From Holothuria scabra (Eukaryota > Echinodermata > Holothuroidea > Aspidochirotida > Holothuriidae): a DNA stretch of 64,000 nt. Made by a program: the position numbers and the translations under genes. The notes under the pieces were generated by a model. It saw nothing but the letters and a program-made list of their open reading frames with translations, searched no databases and was not told where the DNA came from. The stretch is taken from NCBI GenBank assembly GCA_037179385.1, contig CM074195.1:27426087-27490086 (forward strand). Direction: 5' to 3'. Shown here in pieces: positions 50,259 through 61,700 of the stretch (its first letter is position 1; each line of letters opens with the position of its first letter).

Positions 50259-50490
50259 TTTTTCTAAAAGTCCCCTCGACTCTCTGGCGAAGAGCCAAGG
50301 GGCGAAAACCAAACGATTACTCCCGGAGGAGTTCTGCTCCCTTAAGGAGCTAAACGTCCCAAATGGACAAGTACGCCCTCCAAAGGGCAAACACTGAGTG
50401 GTCCTGCTCTAGACTGGCTGAACAGAACAGAAGCCACAACCCCTCTGGCGAAGATCAAAGGGAAGACATAATCTTATGTCGCAAGGAGTC
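50259..50490 (-). mobile_element. Retroelement 3' end with terminal hairpin (source of the 52-bp block)
   Basis: The 52 bases at 50259-50310 are identical to 60279-60330. On minus they end CGAGGGGACTTTTAGAAAAA, as a poly(A)-like tail, and CCCCTTGGCTCTTCGCCAGA just before it folds into a stem. A related CCCTTTGATCTTCGCCAGAG occurs 150 bp upstream on minus. Interpreted as the 3' end of a small retroelement; class unknown. Confidence 0.5.
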
Positions 50491-51172
50491 AAATAGTTTG
50501 TAAAATGCGCATACAAGCTCATTTTCCAAAGATATCTTTACATTACCATTTCACCCAATTGAAGTGGTGCCTTCTATCTGGTAATTTTCTGATCATTTTA
50601 CAATTTACTCATTTTTTATTGAAGTATCAATTTTATTGCAAACGAAAGCTCAAAATAATGTTTGCTCAAGGGCGGATATAAGGAATTTTGTTTGGGTGGG
50701 GTGGGGGGGGGGGGGGGAGCAAACTCAGCTGGCGACCAAGACGGCTCCCATAGTATCATGGGATGTCGTGCACAAATATTTTTTTTGCGGGGAGGGGGGC
50801 ATGAGAAGTGGTGACTGACTGCCCGAAAGACTATCTAAGCGGAGCGCCACCATCGGTTGGCGCGGAGCGTACAGAAAATGTTGAAAAATCGCGACCTCTC
50901 AGATAGCCGGAAATTGCATTTGCCAGACTTGTAAGTAGAATTTAAGCAGTTGTTATTTTGAGCTTTCCTTTGCAATAAAATCTTCATTTTAATAAAAAAA
51001 ATGATCAAATTGCAAAATGATCAGAAAATTACCAGATAAAATGTACTGGCTCCTTTACAGGACGATGTGACATTTTATCATTTTCTTTGTCGCAAAGGAG
51101 AATCTCCATTAACGGAATAGACCAGAACCAAATTTTAGTTTAATATGTTAAAGACGAACATAATCTAAGCAC

Positions 51173-51619
51173 TCTGGTGAAGTTTTCATTCATTTCCCAT
51201 GTTCGGTTTTCGAGATATTAGCAATTGAAGTTGACACATTTTCTACAAGAAGTAAACTTGAACCAAGCAGATGTATTCATGTTGATGGTCAATGTTTTGC
51301 TTTTTTTTTTATTTATTTATTTTTTATCCTGCTGTTTGACCTTGAATTGATTAGGGATGCTATCTTTCCCCTAAGGCAAACTAAGTTTTAAACTTCCATT
51401 GCTCGGGATGCACTGATGGTAACAACATATCACGGTTAACTTAGTTGTATAAATATGGTGTTAAATTTTACAGAAAAACAACTAAACAGTGCCCATCAAT
51501 GCGAACAAATGACATCACGCCTACTTGTTTCAAGTCCACTCTTTGTAGGAAATATGTCAACTTCAATTCTAATATGTCGAGAGCCAAACATGGGAAATGA
51601 GTAAAAATTTCACCAGTAA
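51173..51619. mobile_element. Palindromic element with ~95-bp arms
   Basis: Left arm 51173-51270 and right arm 51530-51619 are inverted copies at roughly 80% identity: CATTTCCCATGTT, ATTGAAGTTGACA and TTTTCTACAA appear in inverse on the right. Related DNA is at 8354-8645. Non-coding, MITE-like. Confidence 0.7.
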
Positions 51620-51772
51620 GCTATTCCTAGAATATGTTCCTCTTCAAAATATCAAACATAAATTCGGTTCAGGATTTTTTTTGTTTCAAGGAGCTGAAAA
51701 TAAATTGAAATCATGACTTTTCGAATCACATTAACTCATATGACAAATGGTCGAATGAGCCTGTAAACCTGA

Positions 51773-51877
51773 ACCGGCCGCACAGAAGCGTTGATAGCGC
51801 TACCAGCACCAATAACAGTACTGATTCAGTTCTGCTATTGGTGCTGGTAGCGCTATCAGAGCTTCTGTGCGGCCGGT
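51773..51877. repeat. Strong GC-rich hairpin, 46-bp arms, 13-nt loop
   Basis: ACCGGCCGCACAGAAGC...ACCAGCACCAATAACAG pairs with CTGCTATTGGTGCTGGT...GCTTCTGTGCGGCCGGT. The arms match at 43 of 46 positions. The stem is far more GC-rich than its AT-rich setting. It could be a miniature foldback transposon or a pre-miRNA-like transcript. Confidence 0.9.
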
Positions 51878-52692
51878 ACTGGGCTAAAATTTTGATACAA
51901 TTACGAACTATATCCTTGACAATTACGCATTAGTTTATACTTTATAAATAATATATGACATTTGTATGAGATAGAAGGCTGGGATAGTTTGCTCAGATTA
52001 AGAAAAAGTCTACTTTTTATTCATGTCATATCGAATAACGTTATTTCTGTAAATTTGAAGACCATGCTTTGGAAACGTTGGGGGGGGGGGGGCAAGTGTC
52101 CCCCTCCCCCGTGCCTCTATGGCGAGCCGCTAATGTGTTTGCTAAGATTTTACTTACAAGTCGGGGGAAAATGCCGTCTCCAGCGCTCTACGCTTCGCGC
52201 CAGCCAATGGTGGCGCTCCACTTAGATAATCTTTATGGCAGAATGACGTTTCGTGGCCAAGAAAAAAACCGCAAACTAAATTGCTCCCGTTCGCCTATAC
52301 CGATTGATGCTCTTTTATTTTGACACCTGAGAGTATGCAAATTTAATGAAAAGTTTTACTTCGAAAGGTAGCGTAAATGGAATAAGACTGCATGTTAAGA
52401 CACATAAGTTCCAGTTTTATCCTGATGAGCCACCACAATTCAACTTTTAACACTGTTCCCGTCAAAGTCGAAAATCTTGCACCATTTTGCATCTCGGTTC
52501 CTTGAAAACGCCAAAAATTTTCAAAGGGGAGAGGGACACCCCCTCCAAGCCCGGCGATCACTTAATACACCGCATGACTCCCCTTCAGAGAAAGCCTGAT
52601 TACGCCACTGGCACTGTGCGTCCCCATTGCCCGCATTCTCTAAGTTCAGCCCCACCCCACCCCCTTTTTTAAAGTGTCTGGATCCGCCCCTG

Positions 52693-53045
52693 TTGGTAAA
52701 TACACTTGTGAACTGAGCATTGAAAGCACAGGCCTTATCCAGATCAGTAGTCGCTAATTTGCCATTTGTCTTAAAAGGGGGAATACCATGATTGTCCCTT
52801 TTTTGGTCATTTATGTACCTCCAAAAGGGTTTAGTGCCATGTTTTATATCACCAATCATACCATTGACACGGCATACTTTGTATGAGAAGTATAAACCTC
52901 TCTTTTGATTCTAGAGCATAGTTCAGCCCTTGCATCTTGTTGTTGTTTGTTTTTTCGAAGATTAATTTGCTGGTATGTGTGCCTAACCTGAACTGTGAAC
53001 TGAGCATGAGACTAGTTGTTGGCATTGTTTGACTATCACTCAAAG
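52693..53045 (-). mobile_element. CR1-like LINE: pre-RT linker (first fragment)
   Basis: Minus-strand frame IGDIKHGTKPFWRYINDQK, then FKTNGKLATTDLDKA and AFNAQFTSVFTN, the segment between endonuclease and RT in CR1/L2-type ORF2. One frame change joins it to an upstream Lys/Arg-rich part (to about 53010). It stops at 52692 against a CAGGGGCGGATCC terminus and the frame picks up again at 49022. Confidence 0.85.
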
Positions 53046-53245
53046 GAAATACAACTTCCTGTTAAATTCACAGCCTTGCAGACAGAAAACAGATCGATAA
53101 ACTTTCAGCAGTCCATCTTTGATTTGTTGTAGTATTGTGCAATTCTGTTCGATTCTATGGGCATGTTCAAGTGAAATGTATTTTAGGTTCCCCCTTTAAA
53201 AAGCGATTGATATTTCATGACTATTTTGGATATACGGTAAATAGA

Positions 53246-53487
53246 GTGTTTTTATTAAGCCTCATCTTGAAGTAGTGTAGTAGACTGTCCTGTTTCATGA
53301 TTGGCCTATAAGAGTTACGTGACAACATTTTTCATCCTCAAATGTGAAATATACTACAAGTAAATGCTTGATTTACCTTGAACATGCAGTAAAGTCATGA
53401 ATTTGATGAAAGATGCTTTGGGGAGAAATAAAGGAAAGTTGTGAGATTTAGCTTTTGCTTCAGTTTGGGGGCTGCTCTTGACCTTCC
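53246..53487. repeat. Dispersed repeat, second of a pair
   Basis: Collinear with 3397-3632 in the same orientation: GTGACAACATTTTTCATCCT, CATGCAGTAAAGTC and TTGTGAGATTTAGCTTTTGC. Confidence 0.55.
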
Positions 53488-53509
53488 ATATCAGGTTAGG
53501 TTAGGTCTA

Positions 53510-53610
53510 GTTTTACGGTCCAGTTTCCAACCAATTGGTTCAAGTCTTGCCGGCACGGCCATTTTTCCAGTTGTGGCTCAGTGGCTTGTTTTCCCTACTC
53601 CCTATTTCCT
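53510..53610 (-). mobile_element. SINE-A, 3' part, minus strand
   Basis: Plus-strand text CCAACCAATTGGTTCAAGTC, GGCACGGCCATTTTTCCAG and GTGGCTCAGTGGCTTGTTTT is the inverse of the family body; the tRNA-like head is lacking. Confidence 0.6.
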
Positions 53611-55627
53611 TTAATGGAAGGAACGAGGGTGGGTCTTGTAACGTAAATTAACTTGCCATCGCAATCAATGTTACTGTTCTATTCGAAGGTTAAATTGTTT
53701 TCTTAATACGTAATACATTAACAGAAAATATAACTTAAAGATGTACAAGGTCAAAAAGTCAAAGTGTTCCCTTCCCTCACCCTTCTTTACTGGAACGTGA
53801 CAACCGATTGTGGACGCTTTCTGTCGTGACTCATGCACCTAGGGAGTTCGGTGTACACCGTGCACCAGTCTCATATGGATGCCGAAGGTGAGCAACGGTG
53901 GAGATTCTTTGACCGGGATAGGTAGATATTCCATTATCATCCAGGCAAATATAATATATAGACGACTGATATGTCAGAACTGACCACTACGTATCCATTC
54001 TCATTCAGAATGTCAGCTGACATTGACTGAAGTCCACCTTCGAGGGTTCCACCGGATAGAGAACAAATTCTCAGTGACGTTCTTCTGTTTATGCCCTCCG
54101 GGCCCATTGGCTTCTTAGGGACTGTCCACTGTGTCAAAATTTTCCTTGGGAATTACCTCCTACGTGGACCTGAAAATATGGGGAATCTTCCGTGTGATAA
54201 CCCCTGTCAAAGACACGGAGCGGAGGGATTATAACACCCAATTTGACCCAACCCCCTGTTTCTCCATGCCTAAATAAATAGAAACTTTCAAGAAACGGAG
54301 CAAGTTTCAAATGTAACAGAAGATTTTCACCATTTGAATGTAGAAAATTTAGAACATTCTGAAATAGAAAGAGTGAAATTTCACTCCGAGTGACAGTTAT
54401 TAACTCTACCTCCAAAAGGCGGACTGAAATTTTCTCGTTAGAGGATTGAAATTCACCCCTAAAAGGCAAAGTTTTAATTTTGATGAAGCTAGTGTATCTC
54501 TGCAGATACTGGTTGAATAGTGAATTACATCTTCTTAATCTATTTACCCATGGTAGCCTCATGGTTTACCCAAGTATAGTTATGATGCTGAAAGGTCGCA
54601 CATATCCGAACGTATTATTTTTTTGTAATATCAGTACTTTTAATCCCCTGGTCAAACGAGTGCGACAGTATTTTTAGAACAAAAAAATATAACATAATGA
54701 AATTTGAAATTTTTCGTGGTATTTATCTGGCTAGCGCCTTCCCCGTATTGATCTTCTTCATGGGCTACGAACCTGTTTTATCACACATTTATCAAGCGCG
54801 TAGCCCTAGGTGAGGGGGGGGGGGTGAAACCTCACATGACCCAAACTTGCAAAATAATAGCAAAAATAGAAGCAAAAGAGGGGTAACTATAAACTTTCAT
54901 ACTAAGTAATTTGAGGCAAAAATGTGGCATCATTTCACATCTTGCTACCCAGTAAAACGATTGTTTTCTTCAAACTGGAGGGGCATCTCTCTCCTGATAC
55001 CCTTTCCTATGTCACACCCTGGCCAAAACCAATCCTCCCATCACAAAATACTGGCAACAGTTATTGTTGTTGAGTTTTTGTTTTGATGATTCATGGTCAT
55101 GGTGGTAAGTTCCCACAGAACATGGACTTGGCATATTGTACACTACCTTTCTGCATTGTATTGTACACTATATCCGTTCTTTGGGTGCATTGTATTCAAA
55201 TAGACAATATATTTTGACTTCCTAAACGGAAGTTGGCCCAGTTGGGTTACGCCCTGTAGGCTGAAACCATGCGAGCCAAGTAAAGTCCTTGGTTACGATA
55301 GGCAAAGTTTATTTAAATTTGAAATATTCCCTTGTAGGAGATAATCGCTTTGGGGGGAAGCTTCCTATTCTTTTGTGAATAAACATGAGTCGACGGAAAG
55401 GTCCAAACTAATCCATGCTTCGAATAAACCATTAAGTTGTTAGAGAAGTACAACAACTCCCTGAATAAACTAAGTAAAGTCTCAACCCAGTCATCCTTTG
55501 TCTTGTAAGGGTTTAAAAAGGTCAGCAATCTAACTCATAAATATTACCACTAACGCCTCTCTCTGTGTTTGACGAAACTTGGTTCTGGTGAAACCTGTGA
55601 ACAGCGTTCCAGAAACTAAAGATCTAA
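53611..55627. other. Flank upstream of the TIMP-like gene
   Basis: Two minus-strand frames at 54134-54562 (142 codons) and 53937-54137 (66 codons) follow each other but match no family I know. The region should include the TIMP-like promoter; no clear TATA box was found. G-tract at 54816-54825. Confidence 0.35.
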
Positions 55628-55763
55628 ATGGAAAGTTTACTTAAAACTTGCATTTTCTTCTTCAATCTCGTCTCAGTTTCACTACTTCCATCCTTCGTCG
55701 AAGGATGTACCTGTCCACCGTCACCACAGTCATTTGAAACGAATTTCTGCCTTGCAGATTACT
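55628..55763 (+). CDS. TIMP-like exon 1 (residues 1-45)
   Basis: ATG at 55628, a hydrophobic signal core (IFFFNLVSVSLL), then CTCPPSPQSFETNFCLADY. It ends before a consensus GTAAGT donor at 55764, phase 1. A frame-1 extension past the donor is intronic. Confidence 0.9.
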
Positions 55764-58700
55764 GTAAGTTACTGTTATTATTAACTTCATTTAGTTCTCA
55801 GTTTGCTATTATTTGGAAAAAATATTCAGTATTAATTTTTTTTTTTCAATCATGGCCTCCAATGGCCACACTGTAAGTTGTGTTATGTACAATACATTTC
55901 TGTTAGCTGTTCGTTCTTGCTTTATACTATTAGCTAGTTATGTAGATGTTTCTCAAAATTGAATTGGTTGCAGTAACTCGTGTTAATAAATTTTGTTAAC
56001 TTTGGTCTCAGAAGATCTCGCCGGTTCCACTATTTGCATAGGGTATACTTTTCATTTTACTTATTTTTTCAAGGCTAGAAAGACAGTTATTTTCATAATA
56101 ACGTTACCAGCTTGCTTAATAACGTTTGAAATATAATTCCAAATGGATTTATTTTGAAAACGATACAGCATTTACCATTAATATAACTAAAAATAAAATA
56201 ATCGTCCTTTCAAGTATAATAGTTGAGGCAAGTTTGTGCTTACCGGCACTATCTGGAACAAGGTTCGAATCATTGAGAGTGACACTAGTTAACAGTAAAA
56301 ATGTGAAATTAAATTTGGGAACACCACACTTTTATCACCTCTTGGTAGTCTAATAATGTAAATGGTCTGAGCCGTGAGGTTGGTCAAGTGTTGTCCTTCA
56401 GTTGGCGTAGCTTCTTCGGGAAGCAATTTAAAGTTTGGTTTTGCCGAACGGCTCTTTACCAGAGATTCGGGAAGACTTAAGAAAAAATAACTTTTATCAC
56501 CTTCTGACCAAGATCTATTTTAAGTTTTTCACTTTACAGTAGGAATGTCTCAAAGACTTTTTTTCTGATAAACCCACCTCCAACTTATTGTCTATAGATA
56601 TTCGCGATGCTTCCATCTACAATAACCTTCATAACAAATTCTTAAAAGAAATTGCAATTTTCTCTGACTCACTTGTGTTTCTCAGGTTAATCTTTACTAG
56701 TCCCATATATCCAGATATTATCGTGCAACCCGATCTCATTAGAAAACATCTTGTTTAAAGATAATTGCTCAACTATATTCAGGTAGAAGGCTGTTGCATT
56801 ACTATATTTTGACATGAATCTGAATATGTACATATGTAAACCTGCTACATTTTATTAGCGCAACCGAGCGTCAGTGGCTCAGCCCCAATGAAACTTGCGG
56901 AGGCTGAAGACTTGTTCAGCCGTCAATACTTGCAAAGTGCGGCTTTAAGAAGTGGTGACTGCGGGAAAATTTTGAGGTGGGTACTGATGAGAAATTGCGA
57001 ACATGAGATCCATACTTTTAGGCTTGGTATACATGCAGCTGAGAACATTCGAGAAGTGCCGTTTCAAGTCAAAATTCTATTGCACGCCCCGCGCCAACTG
57101 ATTGCGCCGTTTTGTCTTGATGGCGCCCAGGAACCTAACATTTTTCCGTTCCGTCGCGCCATTCGTGTTTATTTTATTTACAAGATTTACCACCCTTTGT
57201 TGTCCAACCTTTAAACCTAGGTAGGGGTGGCTGTGGTGGGGTAGAACTTATAAAGTAACTTGCTATTTTGAAATATGTTACGTACAGCTATTTACTGTGC
57301 CATTTCACTCTAGTTATTCCCTATATGAAAGTATTGTCTATAGAGGTAAGCCTCGTACTATACATTTCTGTAACATACTTATTTCAGATTTTCAGGGTAA
57401 CATTCGTAATTAATCCCACATATCCATTGCGCTGTTGTTCTTCGGACTCTTTATTCAACGTTAATTTACAAGGAGCAATTGCAGAATACCCCGCAACTCC
57501 CAAGGTATACCCCCTTTAGAATGTTTGGCTTCATATCATCCGCCAACTTTCCAACCACCGCCGGGCAAAATATTCTAAGTCCAACTTGTCTCACTCGGAG
57601 TGGCTTCGCGGATCCGATCATAGTGAGGAGATCCCTCTATTTCCCACACTGTGCGAACTACCCAGATTGGGTTTGGGGCAAAAGTATTTTCAGTCCAATT
57701 TCTCTCCAAGGTGGAAGTAGCAGCTGCGGGGTATTCTGCAATTGTGCCGTTTACACTTAACTGTCGTTATCTTCAAAACTTGCCCTTTCACGTCCCATAA
57801 ATTAATAATTTTAACTCAAGGACGAGTATGAATAGAGCATGGATATGGGTGATATGCCCTGCGTTCCACCAAAAGTTAAAGGGAACATTAGATTTCACGA
57901 AGTGGATCCTCATTGAAAATGAAATATAATGTCCGTTTCTATGCCACTTCAGTTCGAGTGCAACGCAAAGTAGCAACACACCTAGCCAGTGGCGTGCAAG
58001 GCGGGGGAAGGGGGGGGGGCTGCCCCCAAAATTTTTGCAAAATCTAAATTTGGGCTAGAATTACAGTCACTTAAGTTTCAAAAATGGTATGATGGTTTTA
58101 CAGAAAATTCCTAAGAGTGCCCGAAATCACAAAAAGAGACATGCCCGACAAAGGGAAAGAAACGTCATGTATCAAATTTGCATGAAAATTTCCAAAAAAC
58201 AGCTACACATTCGGGCAGTTGAAAAAGCTGTTTTGATGAGATTTACTTCACAGTCTTTCACAACAAAACTGTGCCCGAAATGGTTGAATATCCAAGGTCT
58301 TTCAAGTATTTACCAGAAAAAATTACCGGTCAGGGTAACATATTTACGAAAAATCAAAGAAAACCTGGGAAGCCTGTGGCTTAAAAGATGTTAAGCCTGT
58401 TTTAAATCTTGTGTAACACAATGCCAGAAATAGCCCACTATTTTAATACTTTCAAATCTTTGCCCGCAAAACAGAAAACGCTATTTTCAAAGTAAAATTT
58501 TCATGGAAAATAAAAGTGGTAACCAATATTTGCGACATACTCGAGTAAGTTGTGAAAAAAAGTTTCCTCATCCCCACTTTATAGAGTAGTGCTGCAAAAA
58601 ATCGCCCAAAATGGTAAAATCTTCGGTTGAAGGTTGAAAAAATGCTGGGACGTTTTCATTTGCCAAATTACTTCAACGGACAGGCGGGAGGGTGTTTAGG

Positions 58701-61700
58701 TGCATATTGCCCAATAGTTTGCCATCTATCCTGCCTTTAGAGCCAAATCGGGGCAATGGTAATGAAAATCGTTTTTCAATACTGTAATGATGCAGAGAGA
58801 AAATGTCTTTCCATAAGTCTGTATGAAAATTCATTGAAACCCACCTTTTAACATTTTATTTTTTCAAAGGGTATCACTAATAGAAGTTAAATCATTTACA
58901 GTCAACAGTTCTGGAAGTCACACAATCTCATCAATTTCATATATATTGAATTTAGCCAAGAGTAGCAATAGAGTAACATACATTAGTTTGTAATGAATTC
59001 TTTTTTGTAGTTTCCCGCCGGAAGAATACAAGACGGCATTTCATCCAATGGCAGTGGTACATTCTATCGGCAATTATTTAATCAAAATAGCGACTGCCTA
59101 GATCCCCCTCTGGAAAATGCCATTTCCGACTGTCTGGGGTCTGATTTTTCAAAATTTTCTGTATCTCCGTTCCAACTGATGGTGACGCTCCACTTAGGTA
59201 GTCTTTCGGGCAAAAATTACCTTTCTTCGGGGTAAAAATCTTCTGTCCTTAACTGAAATGCTCCCGTACGCATTTGAACCTAGCTGTAAAAATGAAATAA
59301 AAGGAGCAATCTCTTTATTTCGTTGTACATGAGTATCGCATCGGGCCATCTACCCCTTCCCCCCACTTTGTAAATACGTTTAGATATTCAGCACACATGC
59401 TTAACATTTATTGTTATATAGCTAAACATGTTCCAAATTTAAACATGTTTACAAAATGTGTGTGTAGGGGTAGAGGTTGACATAACAGGTGTTTAATTGA
59501 AAAACACGTTTTGTAGAGTGTAAAGCTCACTAATGGTATTTTGGAACAGAGAACCAATTTGAAGTATTTGATTTTACCATGTACTCTTTATTATAACACT
59601 GTCGTTTAAAAAGTAAGCATTGAATCTGGCCCCATTTACAAAATCTTTGGGGAGTAAAGAGAATTAGCTGTAGCCTAGAGGGGTGGGAGTAAACCCTACA
59701 CTCATCACCCCAATCACATTTTTTAATAAGGGCCAACCAAAGTTCTCGATTGATGACCGCTCTTACGTTAACCCTTTACCGTTGTGCTCCAATCGGGGCA
59801 TATTTGCGCGCCTCGGGAGTGGGCGGAAAAGCGGACGTAGCACGCCCCGCATCAGCTTCCGTAGGCTATTGACCCCGTGACCTTAAACTATTATCTCTCT
59901 CGTTGTTGTGGTCGAATTTTCGGGTAGCTACTCGCAGTTTCGAGCTCCGCGTGAAACAGTAAAGATGGGTAACAGCCGCGGTCTGCGTCTGGGTCCAAAA
60001 GGACCCAAACAACGGTAAAGGGTTATCATTCGAATCAGAGATTTCAAAATAGTCACAGAAGCTGGGTTGGATGACAGGTGCAGCGAGAGAGGAGTTCATA
60101 TTACACATTTGGCCCTTGTGTGTTTACCAGGAAATGAACTGGTAACAGGCTAGAAGCAGTCTCCCCCAAAACTTATTTTGAAGCAACAGCTGACTTTCAT
60201 AAATGTCTCATTATTTCTCTTCCAAAAATCTTTTCCAAACTACAGTACACATGATCTTAGCCAAAAGACCGAGGCCTTTTTTTCTAAAAGTCCCCTCGAC
60301 TCTCTGGCGAAGAGCCAAGGGGCGAAAACCGAAAGGCCGAGGCTTTCAGGACTTGTTATTATAAAAACCCAAATTGAATATTCAAGGTACTGTGACTGAG
60401 GAGTAACTCCTAGTGATAAATCTCCCAAATCTGGTGAGAAATATACTGTCATCTGATTCTCTAGAGCCATGAAATAGGGTAGACAACCACACTAATTGAC
60501 GTTACTGCATGTTCTATACAACAAGGCTGTAGAGAGTTTTGGGAGGGGCTATAGAATAAAACCCAAGGGAAAACTGAAAAGAGTGGCTGCAGGGATGGAA
60601 ACAGTGCACTTCAAACATCATACAACCTAATACTTTCCGAATATATTCATCGAATGTGTACCTTAAAGGGCCAGTCCTCTCACCCCAAAGTACAATTTTG
60701 GTACGGGGGTACCGAAATTCTCAGTTGGCTCAGCTCTTTGATTGGCAGCTAATTCAAACAATGCAGAGTACCAAAGCTTATATTACACAGCATGAACGGT
60801 ACTGAGAGTGTTTTGATTATATATATTGAGTTTTTCTATACTCACCTTGAAGCAATTAACTGAGATTGTATCTGGACGTGGATGCATTTCAGACAATTGT
60901 GGGAGGGGCTTCAGTAAGAAGGTTAGGAGAATTGGTACTGCTTGGGGTGTGAGAATTGCGCCTTTAATCTGTTTGATTAAAATGTCGATTTTCCTTTCGT
61001 ATAACAGCTTACAAAGGTATTATTCTCGATGCCGCATCCGACGAAGGAGCAGGTTACGTCACCTATGACGTCATTGTTAGTGAGGTATTTCATGGTAATG
61101 AGGTCGTGGAGTCAGGGTCAAGGATAGAGGTCACTACATCTTTATCAGAATCTGAGTGTGGAGTAGCTGGTCTGCAGAAAGGAATCTACTTATTTCAAGG
61201 TAATTACGTCAACATTTTTCTCTCCCCCCCCTTTTCCTTTTGCCCCTTTTGTAAATATCTTAAATACGTGTGCCAACTTCCAAAGCATTTCGTCCAAAAC
61301 ACTTTTGCTTGATTGATTACCATTAAGTGTGTATTTGAGCATGTTCACAATTTAAACGTTTTTTTTTATAAATTGGGGGGAAAAAAGTGTTCAAAATGAG
61401 CCCGAGTGGAAAATTATCATGGCACATGCGTATTGGTTTTGAGGTCATAGATCCTCATGGGTACATACGTAATCCATAACCTCAGGTGCCGCATGTAGTT
61501 AAAAATGTCATTTGTAATAAAAATTTTAAGTTACATTATTTTATTCATTGTAAAAATGCTTTTAGATGAAACTACGAAACTTTAACACAAAATTATTTCA
61601 ACCGTGACCACTCATTTCAGGGTTATTGCTGGGCATATATGCAAGCTAGGGCGTAACCAGTGGGTGACCAGGGGAGCAGCTTGCCCCGGACGCCCCAAAA

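Larger units (their letters stand above)
49025..52692. mobile_element. 3.7 kb insertion with CAGGSGCGGATCC ends, splitting the LINE
   Basis: Left end CAGGCGCGGATCC and right end GGATCCGCCCCTG are inverted. TTGGT flanks both sides (before 49025 and after 52692). Removing the block restores the LINE reading across the gap. It may be one element or several nested ones: inside are the 3'-end copy at 50259, the palindrome at 51173-51619, the hairpin at 51773-51877 and G-tracts. No transposase is recognised. Confidence 0.65.
55764..61007 (+). other. TIMP-like intron 1 (5.2 kb)
   Basis: Holds the repeat at 56140-56270, the inverted-repeat element at 57476-57744, MITE B copy 2, the U2-derived block and MITE C copy 3. 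A 108-codon plus-strand frame at 56888-57214 matches nothing I know. 57750-59760 shows a G-tract near 58007 and no other recognised feature. Confidence 0.5.

Noticed and set aside
57479..57760. 93-codon plus-strand frame
   Set aside because: It is almost wholly contained in the 269-bp inverted-repeat element, and its ends are the inverted repeats themselves.
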